Source: Ruficoccus amylovorans (GTDB lineage Bacteria > Verrucomicrobiota > Verrucomicrobiia > Opitutales > Cerasicoccaceae). From it: a stretch of DNA of 64,000 nucleotides. This document shows positions 35,949 to 43,800 of this stretch, in pieces; the stretch's first letter is position 1; every line of letters begins with the position of its first letter. Location of the stretch: assembly GCF_014230085.1 (NCBI RefSeq), contig NZ_JACHVB010000035.1, positions 310,001 through 374,000 on the forward strand. Reading direction: 5' to 3'. The notes below the pieces were generated by a model. The model worked only from the letters and a program-made list of their open reading frames with translations. It did not search any database and had not been told where the DNA came from. The translations under genes were made by a program, and so were the position numbers.

Positions 35949-37309
35949 ACCAGGTCGCGGAAATTCTTGACGCGGTGGAAGGTGATCAGGTTACCGTTGT
36001 GGGCGCTATGGGCCCGCTCGTCTCCGCTGCGGGAGAGGATCACGAGGTCGTCTCCGTCCACCGCCATAGATGCGTAATGCCGGGTCTGGTCGGGAGCGTC
36101 AGTCATCGCCACTACCCCGGCGAAGCACCAGTCCACGAGGTTTTTGGAGAAATGCAGGACCATCCGGTGGCGTTCGTTATTGGGAGTGCCGAAGCGGGCC
36201 GCAGGGAGGCGGTCGGCACGCGTCATGGAGTCTGTGGCCTGCGAGCCGAGTAGCCAGTACAGCTCTGTCTCTTCGTCATAGAGGATGTGAAAGCGCATCT
36301 GCCCGCCGGGCAGGGGGAGAAAAAGTTGAGTGCGACCAGAGGGGACTTTTTCCAACTCAGTCAGCATGCTTCCGTCCTCCTGCTCTACGACTTTGAGCAG
36401 CGCCGCGTATCCGGTGCCGCCGGTGTGAGCGCGCATGAGCAGGTGAAAGGTCTTGCCCTCGGGGTCGTACCAGTAGTGATTGGGATCGGTGATTTGGGCT
36501 ACATTGGTCTCCAGCCAGCCCATCGGCGCAACGGACCTGATAACGCCGGAGGAGCGATCGAGCAACTGGCTGTCGGGATAGTTTGACGGATAAAAAGGAA
36601 CGCCGAACCAGTCGAGGTCCGGATCGTTTTCCCGGTATCCGGGGATGAGGTCGGCGAACGCCAGCTCACTTGCGAACGTCCAGTTCTCAGGTCGCGTCAA
36701 GTCCGTGCCCGAGCGCCCGCGCAGCAACACCGGGGCGAAGTCACCCACTGGCCAGGCATCGATGTCGTTGTGAATGCGCTTTTCCAGCGGCAGATAGATA
36801 TTGCCGTTGGCATGGATGTAATTGGTCGCGCTTTGGTGCCAGCGTCCGGTGGCGATCAGGGAAGGGGCGGACCACGTCTCTCCGTCATCGGTGGAGCGGA
36901 TAATGCGCAGGGATTTGCCCGACCCGAGCGAATAGATGCTGTCCCCATCGACAAACAGCCGGCTTTGTCCGATGGAGTCGGTGTGGCGGAGCTGCCAGGT
37001 TTTGCCACCGTCATCCGAGGTCGCAATGTGCTGTTCGGAAGGTAATTTCGCGTACTTCTTGCTGACGAGGTAGGCGGCCACGAGGCGTCCATCGTCGAGG
37101 GCGACGATGGACGGGTTGAACAGCGGCCCGATTTTCGGGTCCGCCTCGGCGACAATTACATAGTCTTGTGCCAGGGGGCGGATCGGGGCCCCGGTTGGCG
37201 TGTCGATACCGTATGCAGGTCGGACGCCTGCGAGCATCGAGAGGAGCACGCCAGCGACCGGGAGTGAGCCATGAGAAAAAAGGCGACGAAAAAGAGGGGA
37301 GCTTGGCAT
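35942..37309 (-). CDS. Exported sialidase-like (BNR/Asp-box) protein
   Basis: Predicted secreted six-bladed propeller of about 455 residues, sialidase superfamily. I set the start at ATG 37309 so that a signal peptide (RRLFSHGSLPVAGVLLSML, cut near AYG) comes first; the frame is open to 37366. Asp-boxes of the S-x-D-x-G-x-T-W type appear in TSDDGGKTW and STDDGETW. The blades end in ITFHRVKNFRDL, almost the same as the tail of the protein at 58112. No clear FRIP motif is present, so true sialidase activity is unproven; many relatives act on other sugars. It is third in a PEP-CTERM/pseudopilin operon, which suggests cell-surface glycan work. Confidence 0.78.
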   Translation of the reverse strand: MPSSPLFRRLFSHGSLPVAGVLLSMLAGVRPAYGIDTPTGAPIRPLAQDYVIVAEADPKIGPLFNPSIVALDDGRLVAAYLVSKKYAKLPSEQHIATSDDGGKTWQLRHTDSIGQSRLFVDGDSIYSLGSGKSLRIIRSTDDGETWSAPSLIATGRWHQSATNYIHANGNIYLPLEKRIHNDIDAWPVGDFAPVLLRGRSGTDLTRPENWTFASELAFADLIPGYRENDPDLDWFGVPFYPSNYPDSQLLDRSSGVIRSVAPMGWLETNVAQITDPNHYWYDPEGKTFHLLMRAHTGGTGYAALLKVVEQEDGSMLTELEKVPSGRTQLFLPLPGGQMRFHILYDEETELYWLLGSQATDSMTRADRLPAARFGTPNNERHRMVLHFSKNLVDWCFAGVVAMTDAPDQTRHYASMAVDGDDLVILSRSGDERAHSAHNGNLITFHRVKNFRDLVY

Positions 37310-37404
37310 AAGGGGCATAAGGGGCTTAAGGGAGTCGTCATCCGTGCAGAGGGCTGCCCAGTCCACGGCGTGATGAACGAAATAAAACGTTGGGGCGTTG
37401 CGCG

Positions 37405-38154
37405 TTAATCAATGCCCTTCCATTTTTGCTCGGTCAGGTTGTCCAGCCACACGGGGTCCACGGATTTGACGGCGCCATCGGCCGTGAGCACGTTCATGTT
37501 CCCGTTGTGGCGAAACGAGAAGTACAACATACTGTCCGGCGGGTTGTTGCGGTCGCTGCTGGCCTGAGGCCAGTTGGCGTAATAGTTGGTCTGCATCTCG
37601 AAGCGCGGACCCAGACGACCGTCGTAAACCAGCGGCGTCAACGCGGGGTTGGCAATGGAGTTGTAATGGCGGGGTTCGAAGCGGTTCGTCCCGCCATCGC
37701 CGTACCAGGCAGCACTTGAGTTGTACGCCATCCGGATGTACTTGGGGCCGCTTCTACCGCTGGGAGTGACAGCGGCCGGACAGACGAACAACTCATTTTC
37801 CCAGAGCAGCGAGGTCTCCGCCGCCCGGCGGCTTTGAGGGAGGTATTCATCGAGATCGCGTGACCAGCGGGTATTTGGCGATTGCTTGGCGGGGACGGAT
37901 GGATCGGTCGCGCGCGAGGCGGCAGGCAGGTACCCCTGATGGTCTGCGGCGTACAACTGTAGCGTTGTGTATATCTGGTGCAGGTTGCTGACGCACTGCG
38001 TTCTTCGTGCATTGTCGCGAACCACCCCGATGGCCGGAAGGATGATGGCGGCCAGGATAACGATCACCGCGATCGTCACCACAAGCTCGATTGTAGTCAT
38101 CCCTTTGTAGTGACCACCGGGGGTGCGCTTGCGCTGAGATAGTATCAGTTCCAT
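37405..38154 (-). CDS. Type II secretion-like pseudopilin with H-X9-DG motif
   Basis: A 249-residue protein with a prepilin leader. The cleavage/methylation site is KGMTTIELVVTIAVIVIL, with the cut expected after Gly and the conserved Glu at +5. A single hydrophobic helix follows, then a globular domain with FVCPAAVTP and, near the C-terminus, HNGNMNVLTADG, which fits the H-X9-DG motif of prepilin-processing-associated proteins of Planctomycetes, Verrucomicrobiota and Lentisphaerota. It lies 95 bp upstream of the sialidase coding region and 41 bp downstream of the PEP-CTERM gene, all on the same strand. Large families of these occur beside glycan-degrading genes, and their partner machinery is unknown here. 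Confidence 0.9.
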   Translation of the reverse strand: MELILSQRKRTPGGHYKGMTTIELVVTIAVIVILAAIILPAIGVVRDNARRTQCVSNLHQIYTTLQLYAADHQGYLPAASRATDPSVPAKQSPNTRWSRDLDEYLPQSRRAAETSLLWENELFVCPAAVTPSGRSGPKYIRMAYNSSAAWYGDGGTNRFEPRHYNSIANPALTPLVYDGRLGPRFEMQTNYYANWPQASSDRNNPPDSMLYFSFRHNGNMNVLTADGAVKSVDPVWLDNLTEQKWKGID

Positions 38155-38195
38155 GTCGGCTTACCCTGTTTGTCAACAGATGCTGGCGCGAGGCA

Positions 38196-39080
38196 TTAAC
38201 GCTTGCTGCGGCGGGACAGAGCAAGCAGTCCGAGGGCGATTGAGCCGAGGATAAGCGAACTGCCGGACACCTCGGGGATGGCGGTGCTGATCATGACATT
38301 ATCGATCGTGCCGTCTCCAAAACCGTTGTTCCACGCGAAGGCGAAGGTATCGAAGCTGTAGTTTTTGTACACCGAATCCACGATGGTGCTGCTGACCGAA
38401 CTATTGCCGTCGCTCGTGGTGTAGGTGATACTGACATCACCATTGGACAGACGCTCGAACTGGATTGATACCTGGTAGGTGGTCCCTTGAGACATGGCAA
38501 ATGTATCGGCCGGGGTGTCGTCACCGAGGGCATTGCCCCATTGGTCACCCAGCGAGGTCAACAGCGATCCGGATTCGGAGGTGCGGTTATAGACCCGTAC
38601 GCGCTGGACCGTGGGGTTGATGAAAAAGCCATAGGCTCCGTTCAGTGTCAGATTCGGGTTGCTGTTCTGCTCGGTGATCCGGGCCGATCCCGAATCCGCC
38701 AGCATGAAGCGCAAGCCGTTGATGTTGCTTTGGGGTGTGCCTGAGGTTGGCGTCAGATCGAAAGAAACGTTCAGGATTTCACCGGTCGAATTCAGCGTCG
38801 CGGGAGCGGTGGACGAGGTAAAGTAGGCGACTCCCTGCCGGACGGTGGCACTGGTCGGGGCGTTTTGCAGGGCATAGTTGCCGGTCGATACCTCCACGGT
38901 GCTCAGGTTGTTAAACGACTGGAACCATTCCGCCGAGGACGGGAGATTTTGGTTCTGCCAATTGTTGTCGCTGAAAGTATCGTTGAGGTAGGTCGTTTGA
39001 GCGCCTGCGTATTGAGCAAGCAGGGCGATTGCCATTGCGGAAAAAACCTTTTTTCTTGTGGGCGTAATCATTTTATTCAT
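38196..39080 (-). CDS. PEP-CTERM sorting-domain surface protein
   Basis: A 294-residue exported protein with a signal peptide (KVFSAMAIALLAQYAGA). The middle is a beta-sandwich of LamG/concanavalin-like type (FDTFAFAWNNGFGDGTIDNV). The C-terminal sorting signal is IPEVSGSSLILGSIALGLLA followed by basic residues, the form recognised by exosortase (motif PEV in place of PEP). It is first in an operon with the pseudopilin and the sialidase-like protein. Probable role is surface or exopolysaccharide attachment, perhaps binding a glycan. The N-terminus has a typical export signal and no lipobox. Confidence 0.88.
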   Translation of the reverse strand: MNKMITPTRKKVFSAMAIALLAQYAGAQTTYLNDTFSDNNWQNQNLPSSAEWFQSFNNLSTVEVSTGNYALQNAPTSATVRQGVAYFTSSTAPATLNSTGEILNVSFDLTPTSGTPQSNINGLRFMLADSGSARITEQNSNPNLTLNGAYGFFINPTVQRVRVYNRTSESGSLLTSLGDQWGNALGDDTPADTFAMSQGTTYQVSIQFERLSNGDVSITYTTSDGNSSVSSTIVDSVYKNYSFDTFAFAWNNGFGDGTIDNVMISTAIPEVSGSSLILGSIALGLLALSRRSKR

Positions 39081-39287
39081 GGGTAATATGGGGGTGAATA
39101 GGTTTCGGGTCTGCGAGTGGATACTGGCGGTTGTGGGATGGTTTTCAATTGTGGCGTCGTGTTATGATAACATGGAGGTTGGCGGCAGTCCCAAATGGCT
39201 GTTGCCTATGTTCTCGATCGCACGGCAGATTCTGCTTGCCGTGGTGAGTGGCTCGTTGCTTGAGACTCCCAAAAAAGCTGGATGCGG

Positions 39288-39959
39288 CTATTGGGAGTCG
39301 TCCAGCGGCAGGTCGGCGGCTCGCCACTCGGGGACGCTGAAGCGCAGCCGATGGGCAGGCACGCCACTATCGCGCAGGAGCGAAGTACCCTTGATCGCCA
39401 TGAGGCAGTAGGGGCCGCGGCAATAGACGAGGACGGGCCGCTTGGCTGGGATGTCTCCAAGGTGCGCCTCAAGGCGGGGAAAGGGCAGGTTGCGGGCATG
39501 GGGGAGGTGCCCGGCGGCGAATTCGTCCTCGGGGCGCAGGTCGAGCAAAAGGCTTTTGCGGGATTGAACCTGCTGGAGCACGTCGCTCATTGAGAGCGCG
39601 GAGAGGCTTTCGGGGGTTTCGAAATGGGCGTGCAGGATCTCGCGCATTTCCGGGTCGAGGTCTTCGCCGAGCGTCCGCAACGTCAGCCAGAAGCGGCTGA
39701 CGTTCTCACCGGCCAGGCGGTAGTAAACGTTGCGCCCGTCCTTGCGCGTGTCCGCGAGCCGCGACCCGCGCAGGACTTTCAGGTGGGCGCTGGCGGCGGC
39801 CTTCGACTGACCGGTCAGCTCGGCCAGTTGGTCCACGTGCTTTTCCCCCTGGCTGAGCAGGCTGAGCAGCTTCAGGCGTTGCGGGCTGGCCAGCGCCTCG
39901 CCGATGCGGGCGAGTTGCCGGTAGAGCTGCTGCTGTTTCTCCTGGAGGGGGATGGTCAT
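39288..39959 (-). CDS. ArsR-family regulator fused to a rhodanese domain
   Basis: A 223-residue cytoplasmic protein. Residues about 12-95 form an ArsR/SmtB winged helix (ALASPQRLKLLSLLSQGEKH, SKAAASAHLKVL). Residues about 120-215 form a rhodanese domain with the active loop VYCRGPYC. This fusion is typical of sulfur-responsive regulators, where the rhodanese Cys may sense or carry persulfide. Start is at ATG 39959, which overlaps the stop of the DoxDA gene as ATGA, so the two are co-expressed. A perfect palindrome at 41029-41048 upstream of the pair is the likely operator. Confidence 0.9.
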   Translation of the reverse strand: MTIPLQEKQQQLYRQLARIGEALASPQRLKLLSLLSQGEKHVDQLAELTGQSKAAASAHLKVLRGSRLADTRKDGRNVYYRLAGENVSRFWLTLRTLGEDLDPEMREILHAHFETPESLSALSMSDVLQQVQSRKSLLLDLRPEDEFAAGHLPHARNLPFPRLEAHLGDIPAKRPVLVYCRGPYCLMAIKGTSLLRDSGVPAHRLRFSVPEWRAADLPLDDSQ

Positions 39960-40996
39960 GGTTGTGCTTCGATATGGAGGGGGGACGTCCATTGTGCGCC
40001 GCTGATGTCCTCAAGTTCAACGCTGTAATCACCGGGAGCGAGCGAGGCCAGCGCCTTGTCGCGCAAGTGGATCTGCGCCCGTGCCCCAAGCGGCAGGATC
40101 AACCCGTGCGGACCGGGGCGAATCTTGGCCACGTAGCTGTTTTTAATGTCAGCTTCGGGGAGGTCGGCAAGCTCCTCCATCCCCCAGTGAGCAACCGTTT
40201 CTCCGTCAGCGCTGCGGATGCTAACCCCGATCAGGAACGAACCGTAAACGTCCGCCCCTTCGACCCGGTAGGCGGTGAAGCTGAGGGTATCCCCACTGAT
40301 CTGGGCTTTCTGAACTTCCACCAGCGGGCGCACGGATTTGTTATGCAGCGGTCCCCAGAGGCCACCGTGAAAAACCTGGTTGGTCAACAGCGCGAGCGCG
40401 AAGGCGGCCAGCCCGCCCCAGAACGCCAGGCGCGACAGCGGCCATTTTTCAATGAAACCGAGAGAAAGCCATCGGCAGAGCCCGTGCCGGTCCCACTGCG
40501 GCTTGCGGGTGGAGATAAGGTAATCCAGGGAATAGCGTCCTCCGCCGGTGATGGCGACGGCCAGCCCCCCGGCCACGCCGAGGATGCCTATTTGCCACTC
40601 GTCGAGACAGGTTGTGCCGAGCCAGCCCGCCCCCAGCAGGATACCCAGCGCGAGCAGGCTGGTGGCCAGTCCGGCGGCACGCGTCAAAAAGCCCGTCATG
40701 AGCGCCAACCCGACCACGCCCTCCACCAGTGTGAAGAGCAGCAGCTTCCACCACAGCAGTTCGGGGTGGCTGACGAAGAACTCGATCCCGGGTTTGATCA
40801 GGAAAGCATTGGGCAAAAAGTGATTGAACTTGGCTCCGATGTAGCCCGCCGCTTCGGGGTCGAGCTTGTAGTCGATGATCATCCGCCGCCAGAAGGCGGA
40901 AAAATAGGTCCAGCCCAGAACGAGGCGAACGGCGAAAAAAGCGTCCGCGATCAGAGGAAGGCGGACGGCGGGAGAGGGGAGGGCTTGCTGCTTCAT
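39956..40996 (-). CDS. DoxDA-type membrane protein (thiosulfate:quinone oxidoreductase-like)
   Basis: A 346-residue protein with four or more membrane helices in its first half (YFSAFWRRMIIDYKLDPEAA, EGVVGLALMTGFLTRAAGLA, GILGVAGGLAVAITGGG). This resembles the DoxD subunit of thiosulfate:quinone oxidoreductase. After another helix (about 195-215) a soluble beta domain like DoxA follows. Fusion of the two parts is known in bacteria. It probably passes electrons from thiosulfate or a related sulfur compound to quinone. The ATG at 40996 is preferred to a TTG at 41008. It is first in an operon with an ArsR-rhodanese regulator. Confidence 0.82.
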   Translation of the reverse strand: MKQQALPSPAVRLPLIADAFFAVRLVLGWTYFSAFWRRMIIDYKLDPEAAGYIGAKFNHFLPNAFLIKPGIEFFVSHPELLWWKLLLFTLVEGVVGLALMTGFLTRAAGLATSLLALGILLGAGWLGTTCLDEWQIGILGVAGGLAVAITGGGRYSLDYLISTRKPQWDRHGLCRWLSLGFIEKWPLSRLAFWGGLAAFALALLTNQVFHGGLWGPLHNKSVRPLVEVQKAQISGDTLSFTAYRVEGADVYGSFLIGVSIRSADGETVAHWGMEELADLPEADIKNSYVAKIRPGPHGLILPLGARAQIHLRDKALASLAPGDYSVELEDISGAQWTSPLHIEAQP

Positions 40997-41005
40997 GCCC
41001 GCAGT

Positions 41006-41048
41006 CAATACGCTATAAACGTATTGTCAAATAATCAATTGATTATTT
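41006..41048. promoter_or_regulatory. Operator-like palindromes upstream of doxDA/arsR pair
   Basis: A perfect 20-bp palindrome (half-site AAATAATCAA) lies at 41029-41048. It matches the AT-rich symmetric sites bound by ArsR/SmtB/BigR regulators. A second inverted repeat, CAATACG-N7-CGTATTG, lies at 41006-41026, between that palindrome and the start at 40996, and would overlap the promoter or leader. The regulator of this operon belongs to the ArsR family, so autoregulation is likely. Confidence 0.75.
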
Positions 41049-41118
41049 TACGTAGGAATCGAAAGACGCTCCTGCCGGGGCGAAGCCCTTATTGTCCTGT
41101 GCGGTCACGCACCGCGCG

Positions 41119-41139
41119 TGCGGGCTGCGTAAGCCCGCA
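41119..41139 (+). repeat. REP-like palindrome, copy 1
   Basis: Arms TGCGGGCT and AGCCCGCA flank a five-base loop GCGTA. The same 21-mer with one change recurs in inverse orientation at 54513-54533. Both lie in intergenic DNA just beyond genes. It may help end the exodeoxyribonuclease transcript on the minus strand, but no T-run follows. Confidence 0.6.
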
Positions 41140-41163
41140 ATAATTATGCCGAAGGCTTAAGAC

Positions 41164-41976
41164 CTAGTCCCACTTGAGCCGGATGCCCAGCGGGCAGTGG
41201 TCGGAACCCATGACGTCCTTGAGGATAAACGCGTCGGCCAGGTGGGGCTCAAGGTCTTTGGAGACGAGGAAGTAGTCGATGCGCCAGCCGATGTTGCGGG
41301 CGCGGGCTCCGGCGCGGAAGCTCCACCATGTGTACTGTTCGGCCAGGCCGGGGTTGAGGTGACGGAAGGTGTCGATGAGGCCGCTTTCGAGGTGCCGGGT
41401 GAATTCCGCCCGTTCTTCGTCGGTGAAGCCCGCGTTGCGGCGGTTGGCCTGCGGGCGGGCGATATCGATTTCCTCGTGGGCGACGTTAAAGTCCCCGCAC
41501 ACGACGACGGATTTTTCCTTCGCCAATGCGGTCAGCATTTCCCGGAAGGCCGGGTCGAACTCACCTGTGCGGTAGCCGAGTCGCCGCAGCTCGTTCTGCG
41601 AATTGGGGACATAGACATTGACCAGGTAGAAGCGTCCGAAGTCGGCCACCTGCACGCGGCCCTCCTGCGGGTGCAGGGCGCGGTCGGGCCAGTCGAGGTT
41701 TACACTGGCGGCCGGAACGTTGGAAAAAATAGCCGTGCCCGAGTAGCCTTTTTTTTCCGCCGAGTGGTAGTACTGGCAGGCGTAGGGGATTTCGAGTTTG
41801 GGGATGTCTGCCTCGGACGCTTTAATCTCCTGCAGGCAGAGGATATCGGGTTGGTGGGTGCCGACGAAGTCGCCAAAGCCTTTTTTCATGACGGCGCGCA
41901 GGCCGTTCACATTCCAGGAGACGAGGGTCAGTTCGTTGGGCAGGGACGGATTGGATTCACTCACCGGTACAGCCAA
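41164..41976 (-). CDS. xth: Exodeoxyribonuclease III
   Basis: Predicted Mg-dependent AP endonuclease and 3'-5' exonuclease for base-excision repair, 270 residues. Family blocks are LTLVSWNVNGLRA, ILCLQEIKA (metal Glu), YSGTAIFS, VVCGDFNVAHEEIDIA (Asp and Asn), the YTWWSFR region and GSDHCPLGI, with the closing catalytic Asp-His. Start at TTG 41976 is uncertain; GTG 41964 in frame is an alternative and gives a more usual N-terminus. It is oppositely oriented to infA across about 190 bp. Confidence 0.95.
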   Translation of the reverse strand: MAVPVSESNPSLPNELTLVSWNVNGLRAVMKKGFGDFVGTHQPDILCLQEIKASEADIPKLEIPYACQYYHSAEKKGYSGTAIFSNVPAASVNLDWPDRALHPQEGRVQVADFGRFYLVNVYVPNSQNELRRLGYRTGEFDPAFREMLTALAKEKSVVVCGDFNVAHEEIDIARPQANRRNAGFTDEERAEFTRHLESGLIDTFRHLNPGLAEQYTWWSFRAGARARNIGWRIDYFLVSKDLEPHLADAFILKDVMGSDHCPLGIRLKWD

Positions 41977-42164
41977 AGCCCTGCCGTCGCGGTGGACAAG
42001 ATTTTAGCGTGTCTTTGTTTTTTCTGCCGGATTTGGGGTTATTTCGCAGGGCGGATAGGCCGCTGTGCCCGTAAATACTTGACTAAACTAGGCAACCGGG
42101 CTCATTTATTACCCTTTACACAACTCCATTCCAGCTCATTCCAGCGAAAGTTAGTTCACACTGC

Positions 42165-42440
42165 ATGTCCAACGAAGTCATCGAAGTCGAGGGTAAGATC
42201 GTCGCCGTTCTGCCCGGTACCATGTTCCGGGTAGAACTGCCCAACAAGCACGTCGTGCTTGCCACCATCTCCGGCAAGCTGCGTAAGAATTTTATCAAGA
42301 TCACGACGGGGGACATGGTAAAGATGGAAATGACCCCGATGGATCTCAACCGCGCCCGCATCACCTACCGCCTGCGCAACGCCAACCATAACCGCAATGC
42401 GCCCATGCGCAGCTTCGGCCCCCGCCGCCGCGGCCGCTAG
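42165..42440 (+). CDS. infA: Translation initiation factor IF-1 with basic C-terminal extension
   Basis: A 91-residue S1/OB-fold protein that binds the ribosomal A site during initiation. The core [38 protein letters not shown] and [20 protein letters not shown] is clear IF-1. The usual length is 72; here about 20 extra residues follow, ending [16 protein letters not shown], and are highly basic. The cysteine synthase gene follows 71 bp later. The extension could contact rRNA, which is inferred. Confidence 0.96.
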   Translation: MSNEVIEVEGKIVAVLPGTMFRVELPNKHVVLATISGKLRKNFIKITTGDMVKMEMTPMDLNRARITYRLRNANHNRNAPMRSFGPRRRGR

Positions 42441-42511
42441 GCAACGCGGTGGCCTTTCGCGTCCTGCTTTTTGTCCTCTCACCCGTTTAACCCACCAATC
42501 CCTTATCAGTC

Positions 42512-43471
42512 ATGTCTGGAGCCTATAACAGCATCACGGAAACGGTCGGCAACACGCCGTTGATCAAACTCAACAAACTGACCGAAGGCCTTGAAGCCGA
42601 AGTCTGGCTCAAGTGCGAATTTTTCAACCCGCTCTCCAGCGTCAAGGACCGTATCGGCCTGGCCATGATTGAAGCGGCGGAAAAGGCGGGCAAGCTCAAG
42701 CCCGGTGGTTTTGTGATCGAGCCGACCTCCGGTAATACCGGGATCGCCCTGGCCTTTGTCTGCGCCTCGCGCGGCTACCGCTGCCTGCTGACCATGCCCG
42801 AGACGATGTCGCTGGAGCGCCGCGTGCTCCTGCGTATGCTCGGCGCCGAGATCGTCCTGACACCCGGCCCGAAGGGCATGGGCGGGGCCATCACCCGCGC
42901 CGCCGAACTGGTCGAGGAGTACAAGGGTGAGGCCTTCATGCCGCAGCAGTTTGAAAACCCGGCCAACCCGGAGGCCCACCGCCGTACCACAGCGGAGGAG
43001 ATCTGGAAGGCGACCGGCGGCAAGATCGACGCCTTTGTCTCTGGCGTGGGCACGGGCGGGACCATCACCGGTGTTTCTGAGGTTATCAAGTCGCGCAAGG
43101 AACTTTACGCCGTGGCCGTCGAGCCCGAGGCCAGCCCCGTCATCAGCGGCGGTAAGCCCGGCCCGCACAAGATCCAGGGCATCGGTGCCGGCTTCATCCC
43201 GAAGAACCTGAACACGGAGATCGTGGACGAGGTCATCCAGATTACCAATGAGCAGGCCTTCTCCACTGCGCAGGAACTTACCGCATTGGAAGGTATTCCG
43301 GTCGGCATTTCCTCTGGGGCTAATGTTCGCGCCGCGCTGACGCTGGCCGCCCGTCCTGAAATGGCCGGGAAGAAGATCGTCACGGTGGCCTGCAGCTCGG
43401 TCGAGCGTTACCTGAGCACCCCGCTGGCTGAAAAGGCCCGGCAGGAGGTTGCCGCCGGATTCAATATCTGA
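42512..43471 (+). CDS. cysK: Cysteine synthase A (O-acetylserine sulfhydrylase)
   Basis: PLP-dependent enzyme joining O-acetylserine and sulfide to make cysteine, 319 residues. The PLP Lys is in [11 protein letters not shown], the substrate loop is [11 protein letters not shown], the phosphate-binding loop is [11 protein letters not shown], and the C-terminal Ser of the active site lies in GISSGANV. Length and motifs match CysK rather than cystathionine beta-synthase. A strong terminator follows 27 bp beyond the stop. Confidence 0.96.
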   Translation: MSGAYNSITETVGNTPLIKLNKLTEGLEAEVWLKCEFFNPLSSVKDRIGLAMIEAAEKAGKLKPGGFVIEPTSGNTGIALAFVCASRGYRCLLTMPETMSLERRVLLRMLGAEIVLTPGPKGMGGAITRAAELVEEYKGEAFMPQQFENPANPEAHRRTTAEEIWKATGGKIDAFVSGVGTGGTITGVSEVIKSRKELYAVAVEPEASPVISGGKPGPHKIQGIGAGFIPKNLNTEIVDEVIQITNEQAFSTAQELTALEGIPVGISSGANVRAALTLAARPEMAGKKIVTVACSSVERYLSTPLAEKARQEVAAGFNI

Positions 43472-43497
43472 GCCGATTTCGCAACCCGTTTGCTTTG

Positions 43498-43528
43498 AAA
43501 GACTCCCGGTTTGGCCGGGAGTCTTTTT
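43498..43528 (+). terminator. Intrinsic terminator after cysK
   Basis: A perfect stem (AAAGACTCCCGG arm pairing with CCGGGAGTCTTT) with a five-base loop ends in five T residues. It closes the cysK transcript. Confidence 0.92.
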
Positions 43529-43572
43529 GTCTCTCGGTATAAAAATCCTGCACATCTACAGGATCTGACGGA

Positions 43573-43708
43573 TTGGCTTTTGGTAAAATAGAGGTAAAAT
43601 AGGCTTGTCTTGGGTGGAATAGCTCAGGATGCTGTAGTTCTTCTACAGGTAGATGTAGTAGCAGTAGTGGTAGCTTAAGGACCGCCGCCCTTCGGGGTGG
43701 CGGTTTTT
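43573..43708 (+). ncRNA. Candidate small RNA or leader with in-register UAG triplets
   Basis: A possible promoter (TTGGCT at 43573, TAAAAT at 43595, 16-base spacer) precedes about 100 bases with no gene. They hold a hairpin CTGTAG/CTACAG (43632-43648) and six TAG triplets at 43635, 43650, 43656, 43659, 43665 and 43671, all in one three-base register. A strong terminator ends it at 43682-43708. The layout fits a small RNA; a leader for the photolyase gene is less likely since the terminator would stop it. UAG/GAG triplet arrays are known as TRAP-binding sites in Bacillus, but no such protein is seen here. Confidence 0.4.
43682..43708 (+). terminator. Intrinsic terminator with UUCG tetraloop
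   Basis: A nine-pair stem (CCGCCGCCC with GGGTGGCGG, one G-U pair) closes a TTCG tetraloop and is followed by five T residues. It lies 93 bp before the photolyase start, behind the cysK terminator, so it must end a separate short transcript. Confidence 0.9.
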
Positions 43709-43800
43709 GCTACCCGACCGCATATGAGCAAGGCCGCGATTGAAGGGTCTTTTGTGAGAATACCGAAGGGATAATCGCCCGGGCTTGCGATTTGCGGGAC

